Shown one piece after another: positions 1-8,785 of a DNA stretch of 64,000 nt. The notes beneath the pieces were generated by a model, which did not search any database, had not been told where the DNA came from, and worked only from the letters and a program-made list of their open reading frames with translations. Origin of the DNA: Sphingobium limneticum (GTDB lineage: Bacteria > Pseudomonadota > Alphaproteobacteria > Sphingomonadales > Sphingomonadaceae); the NCBI RefSeq assembly GCF_008710155.1, contig NZ_VYPZ01000021.1, positions 1 through 64,000 on the forward strand, read 5' to 3'. How positions within the stretch are numbered: position 1 is the first letter of the stretch; every line of letters begins with the position of its first letter. The position numbers were made by a program, and so were the translations under genes.

Positions 1-60
1 GGCGCAGGCCGGGGTCCAGATTCCGCGCGCAGACCTGGACCCCGGCCTGCGCCGGGGAAC
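1..60. repeat. Inverted repeat of the CCCCGG/CCGGGG family, cut by the window edge
   Basis: The left arm (about 3-19) and right arm (about 36-54) are reverse complements of the form CAGGCCGGGGTCCAG / CTGGACCCCGGCCTG, separated by about 16 bases. Closely similar elements lie at 14310-14375 and 22959-23025, with a short version at 62145-62168. It follows the stop of the M20 peptidase gene, so it could act as a terminator hairpin, but the family is interspersed and REP-like. Confidence 0.75.
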
Positions 61-94
61 ATATTATCTTGAGCGCGGGACACGAAAGCCCCCC

Positions 95-1405
95 CTATTT
101 CCGTCCCTTCTCCGCCGCCAGCCGGCTCATCAATATCGCAGCGCGCTTCGCCTGGCGCTTCATGGTGGAAAGGTCGGCCTTTTCCGCCGGGCTATGGTCG
201 CCGCTGGACGCCAGACCCAGCCCCACCAGCCCGTCCGTATCGGCCGCCACGAAGCTGATATCGCCCGCACCGCGCTTCAACGGATCGAGCGCCGCCATTT
301 CCGGCAGGCCAAGGTCGCGATTGATGCCGTTCAACTTGCCCAGCAGCGTCTTGTTACCCTCGGTCGGGGCCATGGACGGATAGCCCTGATCGAAAGCGAT
401 CTTCGCCGACGTGCCGTTCAAATGCTCGCGGTCTACGATTCCCTGCATCTTGCCCCGCACACGCTGCGTCTGCTCTTCGCTCAACGTGCGAAAATCCCCC
501 TTCGCCACCGCGATCGACGGAATGATATTGGTCTTGCCCGTCACTGCGATGCGCACGCCGTCCTTGTCGATCTCCGCGCTCTGCCCGCCGCCGATCAGCC
601 CGGCGTTGAAGGTCAGGTTCGGCTCCGGCAATTCCTTGCGGAAGGCGACCAATATCCGCGCCAGCTCATAGACCGCGCCATCCCCCGCTTCGGCGGAAAA
701 GATGCCCGAACTATGGCCCGACTTGGCCGTCGTGGTCAGCGTCCAGTTATTGGAGGAGCGGCGGGCGATCGACCCCATATCCTTGCCGCCCTCCTGGCTC
801 AGCCCCTCGAAGTCGAGCGCCACATCGGCCCGCTTGCCAGCAGCAACCAGATCGGCCCGCGCTATCTCCACCGGATCGCCCGAATCCTCCTCGTCCCCGG
901 TCAGCACCACTTCGATATTGGCGCCCTTCAGCGTCCCGGCCGCCTGCATGGCCTTCAGCGCGAGGATCATCGTCACCACGCCACCCTTGTCATCCGCGAC
1001 GCCCGGACCGCGCGCAAAATCTCCCTCACGGACGAATTTCTGGACCGGCGAATCCGGCTCGAACACAGTATCCAGATGCCCGATCAGCAGCATTTTCGTG
1101 CTGCCCGTCTTGCCCTTGTGCACCGCGACCAGGTGGCCCGCGCGCTTGGCCGCATCCATCGGCTTCCACGTCACGGCAAAGCCCAGCGCTTCGAATTCGG
1201 GCCGCAGCATGTCGGCCACCGCCTTCACGCCCGCCAGGTTCATCGACCCGCTATTCTGGTTGACCAGCTTTTCCAGCAAGCCGACCGACGGTTCATAGCC
1301 CGCCTCCACGGTCGCGCCGATCTTCTGCTCCGCCGGGCTGAGCGCCGCATGCGCCATCGGCGCGCCACCCAGCAGCAGCGCGCTTGCAATCAGACTCCGC
1401 ACCAT
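95..1405 (-). CDS. Secreted M20 family metallopeptidase (glutamate carboxypeptidase-like)
   Basis: A 436-residue zinc-dependent exopeptidase of the M20/carboxypeptidase G2 family, expected to hydrolyse peptide or N-acyl amino acid bonds in the periplasm. The N-terminus (MVRSLIASALLLGGAPMAHA) is a typical Sec signal peptide, which fixes the start inside a longer open frame. Metal ligands and catalytic residues are visible: HLDTV near residue 110, the bridging Asp in GVADDKGG near 138, and the catalytic Glu pair in GDEEDSG near 172. A small dimerisation domain lies between the two halves of the catalytic domain. The start codon overlaps the stop of the upstream peroxidase gene as TGATG, suggesting translational coupling. 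The exact substrate cannot be told. Confidence 0.93.
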   Translation of the reverse strand: MVRSLIASALLLGGAPMAHAALSPAEQKIGATVEAGYEPSVGLLEKLVNQNSGSMNLAGVKAVADMLRPEFEALGFAVTWKPMDAAKRAGHLVAVHKGKTGSTKMLLIGHLDTVFEPDSPVQKFVREGDFARGPGVADDKGGVVTMILALKAMQAAGTLKGANIEVVLTGDEEDSGDPVEIARADLVAAGKRADVALDFEGLSQEGGKDMGSIARRSSNNWTLTTTAKSGHSSGIFSAEAGDGAVYELARILVAFRKELPEPNLTFNAGLIGGGQSAEIDKDGVRIAVTGKTNIIPSIAVAKGDFRTLSEEQTQRVRGKMQGIVDREHLNGTSAKIAFDQGYPSMAPTEGNKTLLGKLNGINRDLGLPEMAALDPLKRGAGDISFVAADTDGLVGLGLASSGDHSPAEKADLSTMKRQAKRAAILMSRLAAEKGRK

Positions 1406-1950
1406 CACTTGGCGAGTTCCGCCTCGATCGCCGCGACCAGCGCCGCATCGTCGGGCGCGGTGGTCGGCGCAAAGCGGGCGGCCACGCGGCCATCCTTGGC
1501 GATCAGGAATTTCTCGAAATTCCACAGCACTTCCGGCTCCGGATTGGGCGTGATGCCATAGCCGGTCAGCTTCTCGCGAAACGCCGCGCCATCGCCCTGC
1601 GCATCGGGCTGCGCGCTGGTCAGCGCGGCATAGAGCGGATGCTTGTCCGGCCCGGTAACGACGATCTTCTCGAACATCGGAAATTCGACGCCGAAATTGG
1701 TGGTGCAGAAGGTCGCGATCTCGTCATTGCTGCCCGGCTCCTGCGCGCCGAAATCATTGGTGGGAAAGCCGGCGACCACCAATCCCTTGTCCTGATATTC
1801 GGCATAGAGCTTTTCCAGCCCCTCATATTGCGGGGTCAGGCCGCATTTGGACGCCACATTGACCGCCAGCACAACCTTGCCCGCATAGTCGGCCAGGCTG
1901 GCGTCCGCCCCCTTGATGGTCTTGAGCGGGATCTGCTGGATATCGGTCAT
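1405..1950 (-). CDS. Glutathione peroxidase family thiol peroxidase
   Basis: A 181-residue thiol peroxidase of the GPx family that reduces hydrogen and organic peroxides. The active-site Cys lies in NVASKCGLTPQY (residue 36) and is cysteine, not selenocysteine. The second conserved block FPTNDFGAQEPG and the tryptophan block EVLWNFEKFLI are both present. The start is chosen at MTDIQQIPLKTI because AAGGAGA lies about 9 bases upstream; the open frame continues upstream without similarity. There is no signal peptide, so it is cytoplasmic. It overlaps the start of the M20 peptidase gene by one base. Many bacterial Cys-GPx enzymes use thioredoxin rather than glutathione, so the reductant is uncertain. 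Confidence 0.95.
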   Translation of the reverse strand: MTDIQQIPLKTIKGADASLADYAGKVVLAVNVASKCGLTPQYEGLEKLYAEYQDKGLVVAGFPTNDFGAQEPGSNDEIATFCTTNFGVEFPMFEKIVVTGPDKHPLYAALTSAQPDAQGDGAAFREKLTGYGITPNPEPEVLWNFEKFLIAKDGRVAARFAPTTAPDDAALVAAIEAELAK

Positions 1951-1993
1951 GGGGCGTCTCCTTGTGGGAATCAGGTTGCGCCGGACCTTGGCA

Positions 1994-2704
1994 TCAAATC
2001 GCCGCGCCGAACAGATGCCCCGCACCCGCCGTGATCGCCATCGCCAGCACACCCCAGAAAAGCGTCCGCACGATCGACCGCAACGGCTTCGCCCCGCCCA
2101 GCTTCGCGCCGGCATAGCCCAATATAATGAGGCAAAGCAGGCACATGCCCACGATCGCCGGGATCGCACTCTCCGCCGTCGTCAGCCCGGCCGCCACCAC
2201 CGGCGGCGCAGCGCCAGCGGCGAAACTCGCGGCAGACGCCAGCGCCGCCTGCACCGGTCGCGCCGTAACAGAATCGGAAATGCCCAGTTCGTCGCGCGCA
2301 TGGGCGCCCAGCGCATCGGCGGCCATCAACTGCTCGGCCACCTGCCCTGCCAGATCCGGCGTCAGCCCACGATCGACATAGATGTCGCGCAACTCCACCC
2401 ATTCGGCATGGGGCTGGGTCCGCAACGCCTTTTCTTCCTTGGCAAGGTCCGCGCGTTCTGTATCGGACTGCGCGCTGACGGACACATATTCGCCCGCCGC
2501 CATCGACATGGCGCCCGCCACCAAAGCCGCCACGCCCGACAGCAGGATCGACTGCGATCCCGCCCCCGATGCGGCGATCCCGGTCATCAGGCTGGCGGTC
2601 GACACGATCCCGTCATTCGCCCCCAGCACCGCCGCGCGCAGCCAGCCGACCCGGTTGACATAATGGACCGCATGATGGGGGATCGGCGTGTTTTGCGTGT
2701 CCAT
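1994..2704 (-). CDS. VIT1/CCC1 family membrane transporter
   Basis: A 236-residue integral membrane protein of the VIT1/CCC1 family, whose members export or sequester Fe2+ or Mn2+. The N-terminal family signature is clear (GWLRAAVLGANDGIVSTASL), followed by GAMSMAAGEYVSVSAQSDTE, which carries the acidic metal-binding residues. A charged cytoplasmic segment (about residues 75-135) precedes three further hydrophobic helices. I chose the ATG at 2704 (MDTQNTPIPHHAV) with GGGAA just upstream; the longer frame would begin at a TTG. It lies 43 bases upstream of the glutathione peroxidase gene on the same strand, a sensible pairing for iron and peroxide stress. Metal specificity is inferred only from the family. 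Confidence 0.9.
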   Translation of the reverse strand: MDTQNTPIPHHAVHYVNRVGWLRAAVLGANDGIVSTASLMTGIAASGAGSQSILLSGVAALVAGAMSMAAGEYVSVSAQSDTERADLAKEEKALRTQPHAEWVELRDIYVDRGLTPDLAGQVAEQLMAADALGAHARDELGISDSVTARPVQAALASAASFAAGAAPPVVAAGLTTAESAIPAIVGMCLLCLIILGYAGAKLGGAKPLRSIVRTLFWGVLAMAITAGAGHLFGAAI

Positions 2705-2772
2705 GGGCTTCCCTTTACCACCAAGCTGTTGACGCCAGTTGCTCAATCCGAACGGGGGATATGAGCGAGAGT

Positions 2773-4554
2773 TTACCCCGCCAGCCCCTCGGCCTTCTCC
2801 GCCAGTTCCAGCCAGCGCTCCTCGGCCGCATCCTTGTCGGCGCGCGCCTTTTCGATCGCCCCGGTCAGCGCCGCGAACCTCTTTGGATCTTTCGTATAAA
2901 GCACCGGATCGGCCAGCGCTTCCTCGTCGCGCAGGATCGCCGCTTCCAGCTCCTCGATCCGCTTGGGCAGCAGGTCCAGATCGCGCTGATCCTTATAGGT
3001 CAGCTTGGCCGACACGGGCTTTGGCGGCGGAGGCGGCGCGGCTTCCTTCTTCTCGATCTTCGCGGCCTTGCGCGGGTCGCGCTTGTTGATCCAGTCGGCA
3101 TAGCCGCCCACGATCACATCCACGACCCCGGTGCCATCCAGCCCCAAAGTCACCGTGACCGTACGATCCAGAAAGTCACGGTCATGGCTGACGATCAACA
3201 CCGTCCCGTCATAATCCGCGATCACTTCCTGCAACAGGTCCAGCGTTTCCAGGTCCAGGTCGTTGGTCGGCTCGTCCAGCACCAGCAGGTTGGATTCGCG
3301 CGCAAATTCCCGCGCGAACAACAGCCGCGAGCGCTCCCCGCCGGACAATGTCGCGACCTTCGCCTCCGCCAGAGACGGGTCGAACAGAAAGTCCTTGAGG
3401 TACCCATGGATATGCTTGCGCACCCCGCGTACGTCTATCCAGTCGCCGCCTTCGGCCAGCACATCGCGCACCGTCTTGTCGCCCTGCATCAGGCTGCGCT
3501 GCTGGTCGATGAAGATCATGTCCAGCGTCTTGGCCAGCGTCACGCTGCCGCTATCGGGCGCCAGTTCGCCGGTCAGCAGCTTCAGCAAGGTGGACTTGCC
3601 CGCGCCATTGCCGCCCACGATGCCGATCCGGTCGCCGCGCTGCACACGGATCGACAGGTCGTCGATGATCGTGCGCTCACCGAATGTCTTGGTGACATGC
3701 TCGACCTTGATGACGCTCTTGGTCTTGCTGTCGTCGCTCGCCACCGCGATCTTGGCGGTGCCCTGCGGCCCCTGCATCGCCGCGCGCGTTTCGCGCATTT
3801 CCCACAGCTTGGCGAGCCGCCCTTGATTGCGCTTGCGCCGCGCGGTGACGCCGCGTTCCAGCCAGTGCGCCTCGATCTTCAGCTTCGCGTCCAGCTTTTC
3901 CGCCGCCCGCGCCTCTTCGGCATAGACCGCTTCCATCCACTGTTCGAACCCGCCGAAGCCGATTTCGTTGCGGCGCATCTGGCCCCGGTCCAGCCACAGG
4001 GTCTGGCGGGTCAGCCGCGTCAGGAAGGCGCGGTCATGGCTGATGACGATGAAGGCGCCGCTATAACGCGCCATCCAGTTTTCGATCCAGTCGATCGCGG
4101 CGATGTCCAGATGGTTGGTCGGCTCGTCCAGCAGCAGCAGGTCCGGCTCGCTCGCCAGCGCGCGGGCGATGGCGGCGCGGCGCCGCTCGCCCCCGCTCGC
4201 CGTCTTCGCTTCGCGGCTGAGGTCGATGCCCAGTTGATCGGCGATCGCCTCCACCTCATGCGCGGGTGGCGCGAACTCGCCTGCCAGCGCGAAATCATGC
4301 AGCGTCTTGAACGGCGTAACGTCCGGATCCTGCTCCAGCGTAATGACCCGCGCGCCCGGCTGCACCGACCGCACGCCCTCATCCGCCTCGATCTGCCCGC
4401 CCAGCAATTTCAGCAGCGTCGTCTTGCCCACGCCATTGCGGCCGATCAGCGCCAGCCGATCGCGCGCGCCGACGGCGATATTCAGGCCGCGAAACAGCCA
4501 GTGGGAGCCTTGCGAAAGGCCAAGATTTTCGAACGAGAGAATAGGAGCTGCCAT
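2773..4554 (-). CDS. uup: ABC-F family ATPase, Uup-like
   Basis: A 593-residue soluble protein with two ABC ATPase domains and no membrane segments, the ABC-F arrangement. Walker A motifs GRNGVGKTT and GGNGAGKST, signature motifs ASGGERRR and LSGGERSR, and Walker B motifs LLLLDEPTNHLD and LLVLDEPTNDLD are all intact. A C-terminal charged helical region after a proline-rich linker (KKEAAPPPPPKP) matches the coiled-coil extension of Uup, which binds DNA and ribosomes. ABC-F proteins act on the ribosome or in genome stability rather than in transport. The start is set at MAAPILSFENLGL because the 12 residues before it are not family-like. It is divergent from the SIMPL gene. Confidence 0.92.
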   Translation of the reverse strand: MAAPILSFENLGLSQGSHWLFRGLNIAVGARDRLALIGRNGVGKTTLLKLLGGQIEADEGVRSVQPGARVITLEQDPDVTPFKTLHDFALAGEFAPPAHEVEAIADQLGIDLSREAKTASGGERRRAAIARALASEPDLLLLDEPTNHLDIAAIDWIENWMARYSGAFIVISHDRAFLTRLTRQTLWLDRGQMRRNEIGFGGFEQWMEAVYAEEARAAEKLDAKLKIEAHWLERGVTARRKRNQGRLAKLWEMRETRAAMQGPQGTAKIAVASDDSKTKSVIKVEHVTKTFGERTIIDDLSIRVQRGDRIGIVGGNGAGKSTLLKLLTGELAPDSGSVTLAKTLDMIFIDQQRSLMQGDKTVRDVLAEGGDWIDVRGVRKHIHGYLKDFLFDPSLAEAKVATLSGGERSRLLFAREFARESNLLVLDEPTNDLDLETLDLLQEVIADYDGTVLIVSHDRDFLDRTVTVTLGLDGTGVVDVIVGGYADWINKRDPRKAAKIEKKEAAPPPPPKPVSAKLTYKDQRDLDLLPKRIEELEAAILRDEEALADPVLYTKDPKRFAALTGAIEKARADKDAAEERWLELAEKAEGLAG

Positions 4555-4693
4555 GAAGGTGCAGCTAAGCGCTCCTACGCTGATGAGCAAGACCGGAACC
4601 GGAAAGCTTTCAGACGGCTTTCAACGCAGGACAGCGTCCATTCATCGCACCCCGGCCAAAACGGGTGCAAGGACTTACAGAGGAGAAACGTCC

Positions 4694-5425
4694 ATGAAAT
4701 CCGCTCTCGCCCTGATGGCGCTCGGCGCCGCCGCCCTTCCGATCGCGGCTGTCGCCCAGACCAGCGTCACCATCGCCGAGACGGCGCCGGTCGTGACATT
4801 GAACGTCACCGAAAGCGTCGAGGCCGCGCCGAACATCGCGACCGTCGGCACCGGCGTCCAGACCCGCGCCCAGACGGCGCAGGCCGCCATGCAGGACAAT
4901 GCCGCCAAGACCGAAAAGCTGATCGCCGCCCTGGCCAAGGTCGGCATCGCGAAAAAGGACATCCAGACCAGCGGCATCAACCTTTCCGCCCAATATGATT
5001 ACAGCAACCGCGACGGCCAGCCGGAAGGGCCGCGCTTCATCGGTTACGAAGCGTCCAACCAGCTGACCGTGAAGCTGCGCGACATCAAGAAGGTCGGCGC
5101 CTCGCTCGACGCCTTCGTCGCCGCCGGTGCCACCAACATCAACGGCCCCAGCTTCTCGATCGAAGATCCCTCTCCGTTGATCCAGCAGGCCCGCGGCACC
5201 GCGCTCAAGAGCGCCAAGACGCAGGCCGATTTCTACGCCCAGGCGGCGGGCTATCGCACCGCGCGGCTGATTTCGATCGCGGAAAGCAACAGCGGCGGCC
5301 AACCGCCCATGCCGATGATGCAGAGCGCGCGCTTCAAGGCGGATGCCGCTCCCGTCACCCCGGTCGAACCCGGCCAGGTCAGCGCGTCCGTCACGCTGAC
5401 GGTGCAATATGCGCTGGAAAAGTAA
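4694..5425 (+). CDS. SIMPL domain-containing periplasmic protein (DUF541)
   Basis: A 243-residue secreted protein. The N-terminus MKSALALMALGAAALPIAAVAQ is a signal peptide with an AQ cleavage region, and AGAGGAG lies 8-14 bases before the ATG, which fixes this start within a longer frame. The rest is a SIMPL/DUF541 domain: the alternation of VTESVEAAPNIATVGTGV and the repeated Lys/Ala-rich helices is typical, ending in VSASVTLTVQYALEK. Members of this family form oligomeric periplasmic or outer-membrane-associated assemblies, and some are linked to oxidative stress (E. coli YggE). The function here is otherwise unknown. The gene is monocistronic, followed by a small hairpin. Confidence 0.9.
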   Translation: MKSALALMALGAAALPIAAVAQTSVTIAETAPVVTLNVTESVEAAPNIATVGTGVQTRAQTAQAAMQDNAAKTEKLIAALAKVGIAKKDIQTSGINLSAQYDYSNRDGQPEGPRFIGYEASNQLTVKLRDIKKVGASLDAFVAAGATNINGPSFSIEDPSPLIQQARGTALKSAKTQADFYAQAAGYRTARLISIAESNSGGQPPMPMMQSARFKADAAPVTPVEPGQVSASVTLTVQYALEK

Positions 5426-5452
5426 GAAACGGCGCTAAACCTTAAACGTTAT

Positions 5453-5468
5453 TCCCGCCTTCGCGGGA
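5453..5468. repeat. Short GC hairpin TCCCGC-CTTC-GCGGGA
   Basis: A perfect 6-bp stem with a CTTC loop, 28 bases after the SIMPL gene. The surrounding sequence ATTCCCGCCTTCGCGGGAGTGAC is of a type I recall as an interspersed repeat in sphingomonads. It has no T-tract, so it is either a REP-like repeat or a mRNA 3'-end stabiliser rather than a canonical terminator. Confidence 0.6.
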
Positions 5469-5550
5469 GTGACGGACATTTGGAAAAGGCGGCGATGTTT
5501 GTGCATCGTCGCCTTTTCTGTTCATATTCCCGCCATTCACCACCTGTTCA

Positions 5551-5901
5551 ATGCCATTCACCTATGCCATGCCCATGAATATGAAGTGGAACAGCCTGCC
5601 CCGCTCTCTGGTCGCTGCGATCACGGCAGCCCTTGCCCTTTCGGTGGCGATTCCCGCCGCCGACGCGGGCAATCGCCGCGACGAGCAGGATGCCGCGCGC
5701 CGCGCGATGCTGGACGGGCAGGTCATGCCCTTCGCCATGATCAAGCGCCGCGTCGATGCGGCGGTCGATGGCGCCTCCTATGTCGGCAGCGAATTCAACC
5801 CCTCCTCCAACCGCTACCGCCTGAAATATGTGAAGGACGGCAAGGTCGTATGGGTTGATGCCGACGGCCGGACCGGCGATATCATCGGCATGGCGCGCTG
5901 A
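5551..5901 (+). CDS. Small secreted PepSY domain protein
   Basis: A 116-residue protein with an N-terminal signal sequence (LVAAITAALALSVAIPAADA) followed by one PepSY-type domain ending in VKDGKVVWVDADGRTGDIIG. PepSY domains are found in protease propeptides and in small periplasmic proteins that modulate signalling. It lies 50 bases upstream of a two-component pair on the same strand and is probably co-transcribed with it, which suggests a sensor-modulating or target role. No clear Shine-Dalgarno is visible; the start could also be the ATG at 5569, 5575 or 5581, all before the hydrophobic segment. Confidence 0.85.
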   Translation: MPFTYAMPMNMKWNSLPRSLVAAITAALALSVAIPAADAGNRRDEQDAARRAMLDGQVMPFAMIKRRVDAAVDGASYVGSEFNPSSNRYRLKYVKDGKVVWVDADGRTGDIIGMAR

Positions 5902-5951
5902 CCCGCGCCCGCCTTTAGACTCAACGCATAATAGAAACGGACAAAAGCCCC

Positions 5952-6617
5952 ATGCGCCTGCTGATCGTCGAGGATGAACCGAATCTGGGCCAGCAGCTCA
6001 GGAACACGCTGGAAGGCGCGGGCTATGCCGTGGACCTCGCCACAGACGGCGAAGACGGCCATTTCCTGGGTGCTACCGAAAGCTATGACGCGGTCGTGCT
6101 CGACCTTGGCCTGCCCACCATCGACGGCCTCACCGTGCTCGACCGCTGGCGCAAGGAAGGCCGCAGCTTCCCGGTCCTCGTCCTCACCGCGCGCGATAGC
6201 TGGTCGGACAAGGTCGCCGGGCTGGATGCGGGCGCCGACGATTATCTCGCCAAACCCTTCCAGAGCGAAGAACTCATCGCCCGCCTGCGCGCCCTCATCC
6301 GTCGCGCATCGGGTAATGCATCAAGCGAACTGACCGCCGGCGACGTCCGCCTCGACACCCGTTCGGGCAAGGTCACGTTGGGCGGAGACCCGGTCAAGCT
6401 CACCGCGCAGGAATATAAGCTGCTCTCCTACCTGCTCCATCACAAGGGCAAGGTGGTCAGCCGCACCGAATTGATCGAACATATTTACGATCAGGATTTC
6501 GACCGCGATTCCAACACGATCGAAGTGTTCGTGACGCGTATCCGCAAGAAACTCGGCGCCGACGTCATCACCACCATCCGCGGCCTTGGCTACAGCCTGG
6601 ACGAGCCGGGGCGCTGA
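5952..6617 (+). CDS. OmpR/PhoB family response regulator
   Basis: A 221-residue DNA-binding response regulator. The receiver domain (about 1-117) has the acidic pocket VEDEP, phospho-acceptor Asp51 in DAVVLDLGLP and Lys in DYLAKPF. The C-terminal winged helix (about 125-218) ends with the family pattern TIEVFVTRIRKKLGADVITTIRGLGYSL. Together with the downstream kinase it resembles the FeuP/PhoP group of alphaproteobacteria. The kinase gene starts 109 bases downstream, the gap being filled by a REP-like inverted repeat, and a PepSY gene lies just upstream. The target genes and signal are not visible. Confidence 0.95.
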   Translation: MRLLIVEDEPNLGQQLRNTLEGAGYAVDLATDGEDGHFLGATESYDAVVLDLGLPTIDGLTVLDRWRKEGRSFPVLVLTARDSWSDKVAGLDAGADDYLAKPFQSEELIARLRALIRRASGNASSELTAGDVRLDTRSGKVTLGGDPVKLTAQEYKLLSYLLHHKGKVVSRTELIEHIYDQDFDRDSNTIEVFVTRIRKKLGADVITTIRGLGYSLDEPGR

Positions 6618-6628
6618 TCGAAACGGCA

Positions 6629-6712
6629 CCCACCTTCGTTCGCTTCGAGCGAAGTCGAGAAGCGGCAAGTATTGCGCTTCTCGTTTGTCGACACGCTCGA
6701 AACGAACGGGTG
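6629..6712. repeat. REP-like inverted repeat pair between regulator and kinase genes
   Basis: The left part (CGTTCGCTTCGAGCGAAGTC, from about 6637) and the right part (GACACGCTCGAAACGAACG, to about 6708) are imperfect reverse complements about 30 bases apart. This CGTTCGTTTCGAGCG-type unit resembles REP elements I recall from sphingomonads. It sits inside an otherwise co-directional operon and may reduce or stabilise read-through into the kinase gene. Confidence 0.7.
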
Positions 6713-6726
6713 TAAGTCAGGTCCAG

Positions 6727-8088
6727 ATGGACAACCAATCCCCTCCCCCCGTCCGCTCCACCGGCTCCATCAGCCGGCGGATGATCGGCATCGCCGCGCT
6801 GTGGATCAGCGTGTTGCTGATCGGCGGCGGCGTGGCGCTGGACCGGGTGCTGGCCGACGCGATCACCCGCAATTTCGACGACGGCATGAATTATGTGCTG
6901 ACCGCGATGATCGCGGCGTCGGAAATCGGCCCGGACGGCGAAGTCCTCTTCAACCGCGAGCTGGCCGACCAGCGCTTCCTGGAACCCAGCAGCGGCCTCT
7001 ATTATCAGATCAGCGCGAAGGGGCATGAAGACTGGCGCTCCCGCTCGCTGTGGGACCGCGCGCTCAAGGCACCGGCGCAGCATCACGACCGCCATCTCCA
7101 CACCTATGACAGCAAGCAATTCCCCGGCGAGGATTTGCGCATCATGGAACGCACCGTCATCCTGCCCGGCTCCGACACGCGCTGGCTGTTCATGGTGGCG
7201 CAGGCGCGCGAAGGACTGGATGGGCAGATCCGGACGCTACGCACCACTTTGTTCAACAGTTTCGCGCTCCTGGCGCTCGGCCTGTTCATGCTGGCGACGC
7301 TCCAGACCATCTATGGCCTGCGCCCCCTGCGCAAGGTGCGGCTGGAAATCATCAAGATGCGCGGCGGCGAAAAAAGCCGCGTCACCGAACCCATGCCCGC
7401 CGAAGTCCTCCCCATGGTCGAGGAACTCAACGCCCTGCTCGCCCATAATGAGCGGCAGGCGGAGGAAGCGCGCACCCATGCCGGCAACCTTGCCCATGCG
7501 CTCAAGACCCCGCTGACCGTCATCATGAACGCCGCCACCGCGCAGGCGCCCGACCTTGGCGACGCGGTGATCCGCGAAGCGACGACGATGCGGCGGCAGG
7601 TCGACCATCACCTCGCTCGTGCCCGCGCCGTCGGCCGTCGCGGCGCTGCCCAGAGCCGCGCCGAGGTCTGGGCCAGCCTCACCGCCGTCGAGCGCGCCGT
7701 CCAGCGCCTCTATCCCGAAGCCCGCGTCGACATGGACGGCGACAAGGACGCTGCCGTGCGCGTCGAGCGGCAGGATCTGGACGAAATGCTCGGCAACCTC
7801 ATCGAGAACGCGGCCAAATATGGCGGCGGCAGCGTCTTCGCCACGGTCGTCGCCCGCACCGGCGGCATGGTGGAAATTCAGGTCGAGGATGACGGCATGG
7901 GCATACCGGAGGCCGACCGCGTCCGAATCTTCGATCGGGGTGTGCGTCTGGACAGCGGCAAGCCCGGCACCGGCCTCGGCCTGGCCATCGTCCGCGACGT
8001 CGCCGAAATCTACGGCGGAGCGGTGGCGCTGGAGGAAAGCGAGGATCTGGGCGGCTTGCTGGTGCGGCTGAGGCTACCGGCGGCGTAA
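6727..8088 (+). CDS. Sensor histidine kinase (PhoQ/FeuQ-like)
   Basis: A 453-residue membrane kinase. Two transmembrane helices (about 19-39 and 176-196) flank a periplasmic sensor region of about 135 residues. The dimerisation helix carries the phospho-acceptor His257 in NLAHALKTPLTV. The ATPase domain is complete: N box EMLGNLIENAAKYG, G1 box DDGMGIP, G2 box PGTGLGLAIVRDV. The HALKTPL form groups it with the PhoQ/FeuQ kinases, which often sense divalent cations, peptides or envelope state; the signal here is unknown. The start at MDNQSPPP is chosen because the preceding frame overlaps the regulator gene and the repeat. Confidence 0.94.
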   Translation: MDNQSPPPVRSTGSISRRMIGIAALWISVLLIGGGVALDRVLADAITRNFDDGMNYVLTAMIAASEIGPDGEVLFNRELADQRFLEPSSGLYYQISAKGHEDWRSRSLWDRALKAPAQHHDRHLHTYDSKQFPGEDLRIMERTVILPGSDTRWLFMVAQAREGLDGQIRTLRTTLFNSFALLALGLFMLATLQTIYGLRPLRKVRLEIIKMRGGEKSRVTEPMPAEVLPMVEELNALLAHNERQAEEARTHAGNLAHALKTPLTVIMNAATAQAPDLGDAVIREATTMRRQVDHHLARARAVGRRGAAQSRAEVWASLTAVERAVQRLYPEARVDMDGDKDAAVRVERQDLDEMLGNLIENAAKYGGGSVFATVVARTGGMVEIQVEDDGMGIPEADRVRIFDRGVRLDSGKPGTGLGLAIVRDVAEIYGGAVALEESEDLGGLLVRLRLPAA

Positions 8089-8109
8089 GTGCAAGCAAGC
8101 AGAAGCGGA

Positions 8110-8333
8110 CTTTCCTTCTCCCCTTGAGGGAGAAGGATATGAAGCCTTGGCGTCGAAGCAGCCCAGGCGAAGTTGGATGGGGGGATCGGCGCAAAATTGA
8201 CGTACTGCCGCGAGCTTGCGGCCCCTCACCCAGCTACGACCTCCCACTTCCCCAGGTGCATGAGCGGGCGAATGACATGATGCCGCCCGACCCCATCCAT
8301 ATCTGTGATGGCGAAGGTGTACGATCTACGTCC
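8110..8333. repeat. Non-coding interval with sphingomonad-type interspersed repeat
   Basis: The 247-base gap after the kinase gene has no plausible gene. It contains a CTTCTCCCCTTGAGGGAGAAGG hairpin-like segment and a degenerate stretch (CGTCGAAGCAGCCCAGGCGAAG) that resembles the better preserved element at 32443-32520. I see it as a decayed copy of an interspersed repeat. Confidence 0.4.
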
Positions 8334-8335
8334 CC

Positions 8336-8656
8336 TTAGTCACCATTGGCATCGACCATGAAAACCGTGGGTTTGCCTCGCGACGACGGATCCCATCCTG
8401 CCGATAAGGCGGCCCGCACCCCGCGCGACGCAATCGCATCGTTGATGTGCAGACGCCCTTTGGGCAATCCTTTCATCAGGCGCTTGGGTGTCGGAAATTC
8501 CAGCACGGCTTCGCGGGGCATGTCCCTCTGACGCAGGGAGACGGTCATGCCCTTCCAACCATCGAAAGAGGATAATTGAGGCTCGCTCAGGAGTTCCCAA
8601 TCATATTTGAATCCGCCGATCTCGACAGTGCCGCTGCGGCCGGGTGCTTGAAACAT
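8336..8656 (-). CDS. Hypothetical protein, small, conserved-looking
   Basis: A 106-residue cytoplasmic protein beginning MFQAPGRSGTVEIGGFKYDW and ending in KPTVFMVDANGD. It has no signal peptide or membrane segment and no motif I recognise. The mixture of beta-type segments (TVEIGGFKYDWEL, AVLEFPTP, TVFMVD) and the amphipathic composition look like a real folded protein. It is isolated: repeat sequence downstream and a 129-base gap from the rlmJ stop upstream. No function is proposed. Confidence 0.7.
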   Translation of the reverse strand: MFQAPGRSGTVEIGGFKYDWELLSEPQLSSFDGWKGMTVSLRQRDMPREAVLEFPTPKRLMKGLPKGRLHINDAIASRGVRAALSAGWDPSSRGKPTVFMVDANGD

Positions 8657-8785
8657 GTCATGCCATTAGCATGTCGGCAGCGCTACTTCACCCATAGTAT
8701 CGCAGGATTTTCTCGGCGCCCTCAGTCACATTATATGGAGCGCGGCAATTTCCCCTCTGGCATAGGGGTGAGGCGAGGATTTAGC

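Noticed and set aside
2739..3089. Small Arg/Pro-rich + strand frame overlapping the uup 3' end
   Set aside because: Antisense shadow with low-complexity composition.
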